From: Humibacter ginsenosidimutans
GTDB lineage: Bacteria > Actinomycetota > Actinomycetes > Actinomycetales > Microbacteriaceae
DNA: 64,000 nt
Assembly (NCBI RefSeq): GCF_007859675.1
Contig: NZ_CP042305.1
Coordinates: 3,596,001-3,660,000 of the forward strand
Reading direction: 5' to 3'
The position numbers and the translations under genes were made by a program. Positions 7,985 through 19,036 of the stretch are shown here, one piece after another; the first letter of the stretch is position 1, and every line of letters starts with the position of its first letter. The notes under the pieces were generated by a model. It was not told the DNA's origin. It did no database searches and saw nothing but the letters and a program-made list of their open reading frames with translations.

Positions 7985-8959
7985 ATGACCGACGACGCAG
8001 ACACCGGGCCGTTCGACGTCATCACGATGGGGCGCGTGGGTGTGGACATCTACCCGCTGCAGTACGGCGTGGGGCTCGAAGACGTGCAGACCTTCGGCAA
8101 GTTCCTCGGGGGCAGCGCGACGAACGTCGCCATTGCCGCCGCGCGACACGGTGAGCGCACGGCGGTCATCACCCGCACCGGTGCGGATCCCTTCGGCCGG
8201 TACATCCATCGTGAACTGCGCAGGCTCGGCGTGGACGATCGCTTCGTGCTACCAGTCGCCGGCCTGAACACGCCCGTCACGTTCTGCGAGATCTTTCCGC
8301 CAGACGACTTTCCGCTGTACTTCTACCGGGAGCCGATCGCTCCCGATCTGATCATCGAACCGGCCGAGCTCGACCGTGCGGCGATCAGGGATGCCCGCAT
8401 CTTCTGGTCGACGGTCACCGGACTGTGCCGCGAGCCCAGTCGTGCGGCCCACCATGCGGCCTGGGATGCCAGGGGTCGGGCGCCGTTGACGGTGCTCGAT
8501 CTGGACTACCGCCCGATGTTCTGGGACTCCGAAGCGAGCGCGTCGCGCGAGGTCGGCGCAGCCTTGGAGCACGTCACCGTCGCGGTCGGCAACCTGCAGG
8601 AATGCGCGATCGCGGTCGGCGAGACCGATCCGTTCCGCGCGGCGGATGCCCTGCTCGAGCGCGGAGTCGAGCTCGCCGTGGTCAAGCGCGGACCCGACGG
8701 CGTGCTGGCCAAGACCAGAGACGACGTCGTGGAGGTCGGTCCCTTCCCCGTCGAGGTCGTGAACGGTCTCGGGGCCGGAGACGGCTTCGGCGGAGCTCTG
8801 TGCCACGGACTGCTCGCCGGCTGGCCCATGGAGCGCGTCATCCGCTTCGCCAACGTCGCCGGCGCGATCGTGGCATCCAGGCTCGAGTGCTCGACGGCCA
8901 TGCCCACCACCGGTGAGGTCGACGCCGCGCTGGAAGGGGGAGACCGTGTCGGAGCGTGA
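7985..8959 (+). CDS. iolC: 5-dehydro-2-deoxygluconokinase IolC
   Basis: 324-residue PfkB/ribokinase-family sugar kinase. GGSATN around residue 40 and the terminal GAGDGFGGAL around residue 262 (catalytic Asp and anion hole) are the two PfkB signatures. In inositol catabolism IolC phosphorylates 5-dehydro-2-deoxygluconate. Context is decisive: iolB, iolD and iolE follow. The ATG is chosen because family similarity starts there; GGAGAG lies 19 bases upstream, farther than ideal, and an in-frame GTG 42 bases upstream is an alternative. The 3' end overlaps the aldolase gene by 14 bases. Confidence 0.92.
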   Translation: MTDDADTGPFDVITMGRVGVDIYPLQYGVGLEDVQTFGKFLGGSATNVAIAAARHGERTAVITRTGADPFGRYIHRELRRLGVDDRFVLPVAGLNTPVTFCEIFPPDDFPLYFYREPIAPDLIIEPAELDRAAIRDARIFWSTVTGLCREPSRAAHHAAWDARGRAPLTVLDLDYRPMFWDSEASASREVGAALEHVTVAVGNLQECAIAVGETDPFRAADALLERGVELAVVKRGPDGVLAKTRDDVVEVGPFPVEVVNGLGAGDGFGGALCHGLLAGWPMERVIRFANVAGAIVASRLECSTAMPTTGEVDAALEGGDRVGA

Positions 8960-9854
8960 GCACAGGGGCGCGCCGCTCGCGCCTGAGGACGTCGACCGGA
9001 TCAGACGGGTGCGCGTCGAGCGGCCGGAGGAGATCGCTGCGGCGTTCGCGGCGAGGCTCCGGCGGCCGCTCATCCGGGGTGACAGGCGACTGTTCATCAT
9101 CGCGGCCGACCATCCTGGTCGCGGCGCTCTGGAGGTGGGCGGCAACGCGATGGCGATGGCCGACCGCCACGACCTGCTGCAGCGGCTCGCCACGGCGCTC
9201 GATCGGCCTGGCGTCGACGGCGTTCTCGGCACGCCGGACATCATCGAGGACCTGACGCTGCTCGGAGCGCTCGAGGGCAAGATCGCGGTCGGGTCGATGA
9301 ACCGCGGGGGGCTGCGGGGGGCATCCTTCGAGATGGACGACCGCTACACCGGCTACGACGTGGAGACCATCCAGCGCAGCGGGCTCGATTTCGCGAAGCT
9401 GCTGCTGCGCATCAATCTCGCCGACCCCGGCACGGCCAGCACCCTCGAACAGAGCGCACGGGCGGTGAGCGCGGCAGCCCGCGCCGGACTGCCGATCATG
9501 ATCGAGCCGTTCATCAGCGAATGGATCGACGGACGCGTGCGCAACGTGCTGACGCCGGATGCCGTGATCACCTCGATCGCGATCGCCTCCGCCCTCGGTT
9601 CCAGCTCTGCGTACACCTGGCTCAAGCTGCCCGTGGTCGACGACATGGAGCGTGTCGTTGCCGCGACCACACTGCCGACGCTGCTGCTCGGCGGCGATCC
9701 GGAAGGGAAACCGGAGGAGACGTACGCGTCGTGGGAGAAGGCCCTCGGGCTCCCGGGGGTGCACGGGCTGGTCGTCGGGCGCACCCTGCTCTACCCTGCC
9801 GACGACGACGTCGCGTCCGTGGTCGACGCGGCGGCTCGTCTCGTCCACCCCTGA
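8946..9854 (+). CDS. Cgl0159-type (beta/alpha)8 aldolase of inositol catabolism
   Basis: 302-residue DeoC/LacD-like TIM-barrel protein of the kind found in actinobacterial iol clusters (often annotated deoxyribose-phosphate aldolase or Cgl0159 family). It occupies the position where an IolJ activity is needed, so it probably cleaves 2-deoxy-5-keto-gluconate 6-phosphate to dihydroxyacetone phosphate and malonate semialdehyde; this is inferred from context. Visible features include IIAADHPGRG near residue 50, the LLLRIN strand with a potential lysine nearby, and a phosphate-binding-like end VVGRTLLYP. GTG start with an upstream GGGGGAG, inside the end of iolC, indicates coupling. Confidence 0.8.
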   Translation: MSEREHRGAPLAPEDVDRIRRVRVERPEEIAAAFAARLRRPLIRGDRRLFIIAADHPGRGALEVGGNAMAMADRHDLLQRLATALDRPGVDGVLGTPDIIEDLTLLGALEGKIAVGSMNRGGLRGASFEMDDRYTGYDVETIQRSGLDFAKLLLRINLADPGTASTLEQSARAVSAAARAGLPIMIEPFISEWIDGRVRNVLTPDAVITSIAIASALGSSSAYTWLKLPVVDDMERVVAATTLPTLLLGGDPEGKPEETYASWEKALGLPGVHGLVVGRTLLYPADDDVASVVDAAARLVHP

Positions 9855-9904
9855 CGCGCCACCGCACCGCGAGAAGAGAAAGACACGAGGAGGCGACGAG
9901 CGAC

Positions 9905-10810
9905 ATGCAGCGCAGCAACGAATGGTTCTTCCCCGCCGGCTCGCTCGCCCGCGGCGGCTGGCAGACGGTCGTGGATGACGGCATCCCGGGCTGGCGGCAC
10001 ACCGGCCTGCGCGTCGGCAGCCTCGAGGACGGCGCGCAGCTCGAGCTGCCGGCCGGTGAGGTCGAGCGCATCGTCGTGCCTCTCGCGGGCGAGGTCCACG
10101 TGGCGCTCGTCGGGGCGGAGGGCGGCAGCAGGCACGAGCACCTCGCGGGACGCGCCGACGTCTTCGACGGACCGACCGACACGCTGTACCTCGGCGTCGG
10201 GGACGCCGCGGTGCTCTCCGGGACGGGACGGGTCGCTGTCGCCGAGGCGCCGACATCCGACCGCAGGCCGACGTGCCGGATCGAACGCGACGACGTGCCC
10301 GTCGAGCTGCGGGGAGCAGGCGCTTCGAGCCGCCAGGTGCACAACTTCGGCACGCCGCAGGCGCTGGATGCCGCGAAGCTGATCGTGTGCGAGGTGATCA
10401 CCCCTGCCGAGAACTGGTCGTCGTACCCGGCCCACAAGCACGACGAGCACGTGCCGGGCGTCGAGTCGGAGCTCGAGGAGATCTACTACTTCGAAGCGGC
10501 GGTGGCCAGGGGAGCCGAGGCGATGGCGGCGGCGCAGCCGTTCGGGCTCTTCAGCACCTACTCGTCTCAGGCGGGCGAGATCGACACCTCGGCGATGGTG
10601 CGCTCCGGCGACGTCGCACTCGTGCCGTTCGGCTACCACGGCCCTGCCGCCGCCGCACCGGGATACGACCTCTATTACCTCAACGTCATGGCCGGCCCTG
10701 GCGCCGAGCGCGTCTGGAACATCACGGACGACCCTGCGCACGCCTGGGTGAGAGCCGAATGGCAAGGGCAGCGCATCGACGAACGCCTGCCCTACACGCG
10801 CTCGAACTGA
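9905..10810 (+). CDS. iolB: 5-deoxy-glucuronate isomerase IolB
   Basis: 301-residue bicupin. IolB converts 5-deoxy-glucuronate to 5-dehydro-2-deoxygluconate, the substrate of IolC. The metal-binding cluster is recognisable in SYPAHKHDEH followed by EEIYYFE, and a late His in the GYHGPAAAP segment. AGGAGG lies 11 bases upstream of the ATG. It sits between the aldolase and iolD, the order usual for actinobacterial iol operons. Confidence 0.92.
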   Translation: MQRSNEWFFPAGSLARGGWQTVVDDGIPGWRHTGLRVGSLEDGAQLELPAGEVERIVVPLAGEVHVALVGAEGGSRHEHLAGRADVFDGPTDTLYLGVGDAAVLSGTGRVAVAEAPTSDRRPTCRIERDDVPVELRGAGASSRQVHNFGTPQALDAAKLIVCEVITPAENWSSYPAHKHDEHVPGVESELEEIYYFEAAVARGAEAMAAAQPFGLFSTYSSQAGEIDTSAMVRSGDVALVPFGYHGPAAAAPGYDLYYLNVMAGPGAERVWNITDDPAHAWVRAEWQGQRIDERLPYTRSN

Positions 10811-10837
10811 CGAACACGAGATCACGGGAGCACAACG

Positions 10838-12735
<1,898 letters not shown>

Positions 12736-12825
12736 TCGGGCATGCGGCCTCGTCGCGCGTCACTCCGCGAAGACGGGGTTTTCGAAGGCGACGGAAGCTC
12801 GAATGCGATATCCAAGAATGATAAT

Positions 12826-12838
12826 ATGTCCGAACAAA
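12826..12838 (+). promoter_or_regulatory. Putative iol operator before iolE, ATGTCCGAACAAA
   Basis: Second copy of ATGTCNNNACA(A/T)A, with dyad core TGTCCGAACA, 53 bases upstream of iolE in a 155-base gap. The flanking ATGATAAT resembles a -10 hexamer (GATAAT). This suggests iolE and the following dehydrogenase have their own promoter under the same regulator. Confidence 0.55.
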
Positions 12839-12890
12839 TGACGATGGCTCGAGGTTCGCGATCGTCTGCTGCGATCGATGAGGAGAGCAC

Positions 12891-13793
12891 ATGATCCCCG
12901 TTGCGGGAGCGCCCGTCAGCTTCGGTGTCTTCGAGCTCAGGCCGGAGGAGGGCGTGGAGCTCGCCGGCCCCGACACGGTGTGCCAGGTTCTGCAGGACAC
13001 CGGCTACGTGGGCGTCGACATGGGTCCCGTCGGCTTTCTCGGTCGCGGCGCCGAGCTACGCGAACGGCTCGCCCGCCACGGTCTTGAGCTCGCCGGCGGC
13101 TGGATCGACCTGCCCTACGCCGATCAGAGGGCCTTCGACGAGCGGTTCGCAGAGCTCGACGGCATTCTGGATGTCTTCGTGGAGGCAGCAGAGGCATCCC
13201 CGCAGCGTCTGCCGCTGCCCACGCTCGCCTGCAGCGGGTCGGCCGTGCGGCAGGCGAATCCCGGTGGAGGTCCGGAGTTCGCGCTGACCGACGAGCAGTG
13301 GAAGCCCTACGCCGACAACGTGATGCGCGCCGTCGAACACGTGCGCGCTCGAGGCCTCGAGCCGACCTTCCACCACCACGCCTGCACCTACGTGGAGACG
13401 CCGGACGAGATCGACGAGCTGCTGTCGCGCACGGATGTCGGTCTCACCTTCGACACCGGACACCTTCTTCTCGGCGGCGGCGACCCGCTCACCGGATGGC
13501 GTCGGTGGCGTCAGCGCATCAACCACCTGCATCTCAAAGACGCGAAGGTCGCCGTGCTCGACGAGGTCGTCAAGGGCAAGGGCGACATGCGCGCCGTGTG
13601 GGCCGGACGGGCCTTCGTGCCGTTCGGCGAGGGAGATCTCGACCTCGACGGCATCATGAACGAGGTGATCGCCGACGATTTCGACGGCTGGCTGATCGTC
13701 GAGCAGGACACCATTCCGCAGCTGGGCGACGATCCCGATCAGATCGCCCGCGACCACCACACCAACCGAGAGGCATTGAAGAAGTGGCTGTAG
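12891..13793 (+). CDS. iolE: Inosose dehydratase-type TIM-barrel protein IolE
   Basis: 300-residue member of the xylose-isomerase-like TIM-barrel family. IolE dehydrates 2-keto-myo-inositol to the dione that IolD opens. Motifs include FHHHACTYVETP with clustered His, LTFDTGH with Asp and His, NHLHLKD and a late EQD, all typical metal or substrate positions in this family. GAGGAGA lies just before the ATG. It has its own upstream gap with an operator copy and is translationally coupled to the next dehydrogenase (10-base overlap). Confidence 0.88.
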   Translation: MIPVAGAPVSFGVFELRPEEGVELAGPDTVCQVLQDTGYVGVDMGPVGFLGRGAELRERLARHGLELAGGWIDLPYADQRAFDERFAELDGILDVFVEAAEASPQRLPLPTLACSGSAVRQANPGGGPEFALTDEQWKPYADNVMRAVEHVRARGLEPTFHHHACTYVETPDEIDELLSRTDVGLTFDTGHLLLGGGDPLTGWRRWRQRINHLHLKDAKVAVLDEVVKGKGDMRAVWAGRAFVPFGEGDLDLDGIMNEVIADDFDGWLIVEQDTIPQLGDDPDQIARDHHTNREALKKWL

Positions 13794-14927
13794 AGCTCCG
13801 CCCCCTCCGCATCGGCGTCGCCGGCCTCGGCGCCGTCGCACAGTCGGTGCACCTCCCACTCGTGAAGAGGCGCTGGGACCTGTTCGACCTGGTCGCCGTC
13901 GCCGATCTCTCCGCGACGGCTCGCGCGAACATCGGCGAGCGGTTCGGCGTGCCCGCCGAGCACCGTCACGTCACGTTGCGCGCCATGCTCGACGCCGAGG
14001 AGCTCGACGGCGTGCTCCTGCTGACCAGCGGATCGCATGGCGAGGATGCCGCCGAATGCGTGCGCCGGGGCGTCGCCGTGTTCTGCGAGAAGCCGCTCGC
14101 CTACTCCTTGGCCGAGATCGACAGGCTGCGCGAGGTCGAGGCGCAGGCCGGGCGCCCTCTGCTGCTGCTCGGCTACATGAAGGAGTACGACGCCGCCGTG
14201 CGCCGGCTCGCCGACCGGCTGCCCGAGGCATCCACCCTCCGCTACGTCGACGTCGAGGTGCTGCACCCCAGCTCGACGGCCCAGTTGGCGTTCGCGAATC
14301 TGCGCGAGCCGGTTCGCGACGCCGATCCCGAGGCGCTCGCCGCGGTGCTCGAGGCGGGTCGCGCATCCCTCCGCACTGCGCTCGGGTCGGCCCCGGCCGA
14401 CTTCGGCGCGCTGTACGCCAACGTCGTGCTGGGCAGCCTGATCCACGACATCTCGCTCGTGCGGTCGCTGTTCGGTTCGATCCGCGACGTGCAGAACGCG
14501 ACCCTCTGGGCGACCCAGGACGACCCCGGTTCGATCGAGATCTCCGGCACGCTCGCAGGCGACGCGCGGGTGCACGTGCACTGGCACTACCTCGCCGACT
14601 ATCCGCGTTATCGGGAGACCGTCACCGTGCACCACACGACGGGCTCGCTCGAGCTGGAGTTCACGGTGCCGTACCTGCTGAACGCGCCCACCGAGCTGCG
14701 CATCGTCTCGAGCGACGGAGTGGGTGAGTCGGTCGAGGTCGTCCGTGACGTGACGGAGGCGTTCGAGACCGAGCTCGTCGCCTTCCATCGCATGGTGACG
14801 GAGGGCGTCGTGCCGCCGACCGGGTCGGAGCAGGGGGCGCGAGGACGTCGTCACGGGACAGAAGATCGCCCGCGCGCTCGCCGCGTCGCAGGGCGTCGCC
14901 GTCGAGGGCGAGCTCGCCGACGAGTGA
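13784..14927 (+). pseudogene. Gfo/Idh/MocA dehydrogenase of the iol cluster, frameshifted near its 3' end
   Basis: About 380 residues when repaired. GVAGLGAVAQS opens the Rossmann fold, and FCEKPLAYS carries the EKP signature near residue 102. The GTG start lies inside iolE with GAGAGG upstream. The frame turns into an Arg-rich tail after PPTGSEQG; removing one G from the five-G run at 14833-14837 restores EDVVTGQKIARALAASQGV and a stop at 14925. The fault affects only about the last 30 residues. The gene may serve as the inositol or inosose dehydrogenase step, since no canonical IolG is present here, but this is context only. Confidence 0.8.
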
Positions 14928-14947
14928 TCGGGCTCGCGTGACCGGAT

Positions 14948-15709
14948 CTACTTGTCGACGAGCGTGACTTCGAAGGAGTAGAGGTCCGGCCGGTAGCAGT
15001 GATGGCCGAACTCGACCGCGCGTCCCGAATTGTCGAATGCCGTGCGGTCCATGGTCAGCACGGGGCCGCCGCGCTCGATGTCGAGGAGCTTGCTCTCCTG
15101 GGTCGTCGCGCGCCGCGCGCCGATCCGCTGTCTCGCGACCCGCAGCGTCGTGCCGCGCGCGCGAAGCACCTGGTAGAGCCCGTACTGGTCGAGGTCCTCG
15201 GCAGGCAGGTCGACGAAGTCGCCTGGAAGGAAGTTCTCGAGCAGGGCGAGCGGAGCTCCGTCGGCGCCGCGGAGCCGACGCAGATGGAGCACGGGCGATC
15301 CCTGTTCGATCGTGAGCCGTTCAGCCATGGTCGCATCCGCCTCGACGACCTCGCGAAGAAGCAGTGTGGTCGTTGGATGCCGGTCGGCGCGCAGCAGGTC
15401 TTCCTGCAGGCTCGTGAACTCCATCTCACGGGTGACCTGGCCGTTCACCACCTGCGTCCCGATGCCGCGTCGGCGCACCAGCAGGCCCTTGTCGACGACG
15501 TCTTGGATCGCGCGCCGCACGGTGGGACGCGACAGCCCGAGGCGCTCGCTGAGCGCGACCTCGTTCTCGATGCGCGCTCCGGTCGGCAGGCGGCCGCTCC
15601 TGATGGCTTCTTCGATGCGGGTGGCGACCTGGTAGTACAGCGGGATCGGGCCGGAGCGGTCGATGTCCATGAAGAGTTCGGTCGGCAGGGACTGTTCGTT
15701 CGCGGCCAT
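14948..15709 (-). CDS. GntR-family (HutC/UTRA) transcriptional regulator, probable iol regulator
   Basis: 253 residues. An N-terminal GntR winged helix (IPLYYQVATRIEEAI, then ENEVALSERLGLSRPTVRRAI) is followed by a UTRA ligand-binding domain of the HutC type. The ATG giving MAANEQ is chosen because AGAGGAG lies in front; the longer reading would run over the operator and is rejected. The gene converges on the iol operon and diverges from the importer operon. Its own upstream region holds the same operator found before iolC and iolE, indicating autoregulation and control of inositol genes. The effector is probably an inositol pathway intermediate or inositol phosphate (inference). Confidence 0.88.
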   Translation of the reverse strand: MAANEQSLPTELFMDIDRSGPIPLYYQVATRIEEAIRSGRLPTGARIENEVALSERLGLSRPTVRRAIQDVVDKGLLVRRRGIGTQVVNGQVTREMEFTSLQEDLLRADRHPTTTLLLREVVEADATMAERLTIEQGSPVLHLRRLRGADGAPLALLENFLPGDFVDLPAEDLDQYGLYQVLRARGTTLRVARQRIGARRATTQESKLLDIERGGPVLTMDRTAFDNSGRAVEFGHHCYRPDLYSFEVTLVDK

Positions 15710-15747
15710 CCCGCTCCTCTCCAGATGTCGCCACCGGCATTGATGAG

Positions 15748-15760
15748 TATGTAGTGACAT
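15748..15760 (-). promoter_or_regulatory. Putative operator before the GntR regulator gene
   Basis: On the minus strand this reads ATGTCACTACATA, fitting ATGTCNNNACA(A/T)A with dyad core TGTCACTACA. It is 39 bases upstream of the regulator start. A wider GATGA / TCATC inverted repeat brackets it at 15742-15767. Confidence 0.6.
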
Positions 15761-15854
15761 TATCATCGGCGCCTGGTTCACCCCGTGGAAACCCCTCGGT
15801 CAGGGGGTGGAAAGCGCCGGTTCAGACTCGCTGTTCAGGATCGGTGCCAAGCCC

Positions 15855-15883
15855 TTGACCTGTTGTTGCGATGTCAGTAAGTT
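15855..15883 (+). promoter_or_regulatory. Promoter of the importer operon with an operator-like core
   Basis: TTGACC and TAAGTT are separated by 17 bases, a good housekeeping-type promoter. The spacer and -10 contain ATGTCAGTAA (15871-15880), a partial match to the iol operator (ATGTC kept, ACA lost). Bases GTTGC and GCAAC flank the region as short inverted repeats. The binding-protein start lies 125 bases downstream. Confidence 0.55.
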
Positions 15884-16007
15884 CTAACAAAGTAGCAACG
15901 ATGCTGACGTGTGACGCGCCGCGACGAACGGTCTGGGATGACCGACATGCGGTGAGGCTCACAGTCCCGTCAGGGGTTGCTCGCCGCGAAACATCAGGAG
16001 GACAGCA

Positions 16008-17174
16008 GTGAAGCAATCTCATCGTTTCGTTGTCGCCGCTGCGGCCGTCTCTGCTGCCGCGCTCGTGCTGGCGGGCTGCGTGCAGAGCTCGGGCGGATCG
16101 ACGGGAGGCGGCGGAAGCTCGGACAGCGCGAGCAAGAAGCTCACCGTCTTCATCAGCGCCGACACCAATATTCAAGACCTGTGGCAGAAGGATCTGATCC
16201 CGGCGTTCGAGAAGGCCAACCCGGGCTACCAGGTCGGGGTCGACTTCGACTTGCACGGCCTGCACGACCAGCAGACCGTGGCGAAGCTGACAGCAGCGAC
16301 CGTGCAGAAGAAGGATCCCGGCTACGACATCGTCGATGCGGGCTTCGTCTCGCAGATCGCCGCGAGCGGCCTGCTCACCGCCGTCGACACGAAGAACCTG
16401 CCCGGCCTCAAAGACGTGCCCGCCGCGATCACCAAGGCGGGCGGACACGACGGCATCCCCTATCGTGCCTCCTCCGTTGTGCTGGCCTACAACACGAAGA
16501 CGGTGCCGACCCCGCCCAAGACGCTCGACGATCTGCTCGCGTGGATCAAGGCGCATCCCGGCAAGTTCACGTACAACTCGCCTGACTCGGGCGGCAGCGG
16601 CCAGTCGTTCGTGACCACCGTGCTCGACAAGTACCTGTCGGCTGCCGACCAGGAGAAGATGGAGACGACCTACACCCCCGACCTCGAGTCGAAGTGGGAT
16701 CAGGGCTTCTCCACGCTGGCGAGTCTCAATCCGTACGTGTACCAGAAGGGCGTGTACCCGAACGGCAACAACCAGGCCCTCGACCTGCTCGCCAGCGGGC
16801 AGATCGACATGGTGCCTGTCTGGTCCGACCAGTTCGTGACCGGCAAGAAGAACGGGCAGATCCCGAGCAACATCGCCTACACGCAGATCTCGGACCCGGC
16901 GCTCACCGGCGGCGCGTCCTACCTCGGAATCCCGAAGGCGTCGCCGCGTCAGGCCGGCGCACTGAAGCTCGCATCGTGGCTGCTGACGCCGTCGGCGCAG
17001 GCCATCATCGCCAACGACGTGGCCGGGTACCCGGTGATCAACCTCGACAAGCTGCCGCAGGACATCCAGACCCAGTTCAAGGATGCCGACATCGCGCACC
17101 TGCGCCCGTCGTACTTCGCGTCGACCGTTTCCGACGTGAACAAGCTGTGGTCGCAGAAGGTGCCGGGCAAGTAG
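16008..17174 (+). CDS. ABC transporter substrate-binding lipoprotein (YnjB/spermidine-type fold)
   Basis: 388 residues. Signal peptide with lipobox LAGC (Cys at residue 24) and a Gly/Ser linker, then a two-lobed binding protein. DGIPYRASSVVLAYNTK and the YNSPDSGGSGQSF segment are typical of the YnjB/PotD-like cluster that binds polar or charged solutes, rather than the maltose-type cluster used by the other importers in this window. GGAGG precedes the ATG. It heads the operon permease-permease-ATPase-GDPD/IMPase. Proposed ligand: glycerophosphoinositol or a similar phosphodiester, from context only. Confidence 0.82.
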   Translation: MKQSHRFVVAAAAVSAAALVLAGCVQSSGGSTGGGGSSDSASKKLTVFISADTNIQDLWQKDLIPAFEKANPGYQVGVDFDLHGLHDQQTVAKLTAATVQKKDPGYDIVDAGFVSQIAASGLLTAVDTKNLPGLKDVPAAITKAGGHDGIPYRASSVVLAYNTKTVPTPPKTLDDLLAWIKAHPGKFTYNSPDSGGSGQSFVTTVLDKYLSAADQEKMETTYTPDLESKWDQGFSTLASLNPYVYQKGVYPNGNNQALDLLASGQIDMVPVWSDQFVTGKKNGQIPSNIAYTQISDPALTGGASYLGIPKASPRQAGALKLASWLLTPSAQAIIANDVAGYPVINLDKLPQDIQTQFKDADIAHLRPSYFASTVSDVNKLWSQKVPGK

Positions 17175-18125
17175 ATGGTGGTCAACGCCGCCGCGCCAGG
17201 CAGCAGCGTTCGGCGGAGCCGCGGAGCCAGGAGGGCTTCGCGGCTCTCGCCGCTCGGCTTCGTGATGGCGCTGCCGCCGATCCTGCTCGTCCTGCTGTTC
17301 GTCGGCTTCCCGGTCGTGCTCGCGCTCGGGTTCAGCCTCGGGTTCACCGGCGGCCTGAACTCGATCGTCGCGATGATCGGGCTGAACGTGCATCACGCCG
17401 AGAACTGGTGGGGCACGTTCGCCGCCTACGCCGACGTCTTCTCCAACGCGCAGTTCCTGCAAGACCTGCTGGTGACGGTCGTCGTGACCGTGGTCAGCGC
17501 GGTGGTCGTGCTGTTCATGGCGATGGGGATCGGCCTGTACCTGCGGATGCGCGGCGGCTGGCTGGCCAACCTGCTTTCCGGGCTCGCGGTCGTGCCGCTG
17601 TTCATCCCGGTCGTGATCGCCTCCTGGGCCATCCTGACCTTCTACTCCGGTGACGGCTTCGTGCGCAGCGTCTTCGCACTCGTCGGTCTTCAGGGGCCCA
17701 CCTGGGGCTACACCGTGATCGCGATCGTGATCGGCTCGGTCTGGACCTCGCTGCCGTTCGCGGTGCTGATGGTGGCTTCCGGGTTCCAGGCGATTCCCGA
17801 CGCGATGATCGAGGCGGCGCGGGATGCCGGTGCCGGCTTCGTGCGCATCGCGTACTCGATCATGATGCCGATGGCGTTCATCCCGATCGTCATCGCCGGC
17901 ACCTTCACCGCCATCGGCGTCATCGGATCGTTCACCGTTCCGTACTTCACGGGCCCGAATTCGCCGACCATGCTCGGGGTGACGTTGACCAACTACTTCA
18001 CGTCGTACAACGAGCCGCAGCAGTCGATCGTGATGGCGTTCACGATCTTCATCGCGGCCGGAGCGATCGGCGCCTTCTACGTGTGGGCCAACTTCCGCAG
18101 CGCCAAAGAACAGGGGAGGGTGTGA
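17175..18125 (+). CDS. ABC transporter permease (first)
   Basis: 316-residue inner-membrane permease with about six helices. The ATPase-coupling loop EAARDAGAGFVRIAYSIMMP matches the binding-protein-dependent permease signature. The ATG follows the binding-protein stop with no gap, so expression is coupled. It pairs with the next permease to form the channel dimer. Confidence 0.85.
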   Translation: MVVNAAAPGSSVRRSRGARRASRLSPLGFVMALPPILLVLLFVGFPVVLALGFSLGFTGGLNSIVAMIGLNVHHAENWWGTFAAYADVFSNAQFLQDLLVTVVVTVVSAVVVLFMAMGIGLYLRMRGGWLANLLSGLAVVPLFIPVVIASWAILTFYSGDGFVRSVFALVGLQGPTWGYTVIAIVIGSVWTSLPFAVLMVASGFQAIPDAMIEAARDAGAGFVRIAYSIMMPMAFIPIVIAGTFTAIGVIGSFTVPYFTGPNSPTMLGVTLTNYFTSYNEPQQSIVMAFTIFIAAGAIGAFYVWANFRSAKEQGRV

Positions 18126-19027
18126 TGGCCATGACCACGGAACGGGTCGCTCCGGTCGCCCCCGATGAGACGCGCGCACGGTTGGGAAGCGGCACGGTCA
18201 GGCGGTCGGACGGTCGAGCCGGTGCGGTGCTCGGAAGGGTGCTGATCGCCGTCTTCGTCGTCTTCATGGTGGTCTTCATCCTCGGGCCGCTGCTCTGGCT
18301 GGCCGTTCACGCCTTCGCGACCACCTGGACGTTCCCGAACCTCTGGCCGGACGGCTGGACGATGCGCTGGTGGAGCACGGTCTTCAGCGATCCCGCGCTG
18401 GGGGCCGCGGTGCAGAACTCGCTCGTGATCTCGCCGATCGTGGTGATCTGCTCTGCGGTGATCTGCCTGCCTGCCGCCTATGCCTTCGCGCGCCACGACT
18501 TCTTCGCCCGACGCACCTTTCTCGTCGGGCTGTTCGCCACCAACGCGTTCCCGAAGATGGGGCTCTTCGCCACGCTCGCCTCGCTCTTCTACGCGCTCAA
18601 CCTGATGAACACGGTCGTCGGCATCGTGATCGTGCAGATCCTCGGCACCATCGTCTTCATGACGTGGATCCCGGCTGCGGCGTTCGCCGGGGTGCCGCGC
18701 AGCCTCGAGGAGGCGGCACGCGATGCGGGGGCGTCGAAGCTCAGGGTCTTCTTCACGATCACGCTGCGCATGGCGTTGCCGGGCATCCTCGTGGCCGCGG
18801 TGATGTCGTTCCTCGCTGCCTTCGACGAGGCGCAGGGCACGTACCTGGTCGGTGCACCGCAGTACTTCACGATGCCGACGGAGATGTACACGCTGGTGCT
18901 GAACTACCCGAAGCAGGTGGCCGCCGTGTTCTCCATCCTGCTGTCCATACCATCCGTGGTCCTCATGCTGGCCGCCCGCAAGCACATCATGGGCGGGCAG
19001 CTGGCCGAGGGCTTCCAGATCCGTTAG
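18125..19027 (+). CDS. ABC transporter permease (second)
   Basis: 300 residues with about six membrane helices after a 45-residue charged N-terminus. The coupling loop reads EEAARDAGASKLRVFF. The ATG overlaps the previous stop (TGATG) and GGGGAGGG lies upstream. Forms a heterodimer with the preceding permease. Confidence 0.86.
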   Translation: MAMTTERVAPVAPDETRARLGSGTVRRSDGRAGAVLGRVLIAVFVVFMVVFILGPLLWLAVHAFATTWTFPNLWPDGWTMRWWSTVFSDPALGAAVQNSLVISPIVVICSAVICLPAAYAFARHDFFARRTFLVGLFATNAFPKMGLFATLASLFYALNLMNTVVGIVIVQILGTIVFMTWIPAAAFAGVPRSLEEAARDAGASKLRVFFTITLRMALPGILVAAVMSFLAAFDEAQGTYLVGAPQYFTMPTEMYTLVLNYPKQVAAVFSILLSIPSVVLMLAARKHIMGGQLAEGFQIR

Positions 19028-19036
19028 GGGATGCGC

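Noticed and set aside
15822..18179. 785-codon minus-strand frame over the importer genes
   Set aside because: Low-complexity Arg/Asp/His composition, no ribosome site, and it opposes clear lipoprotein and permease genes.
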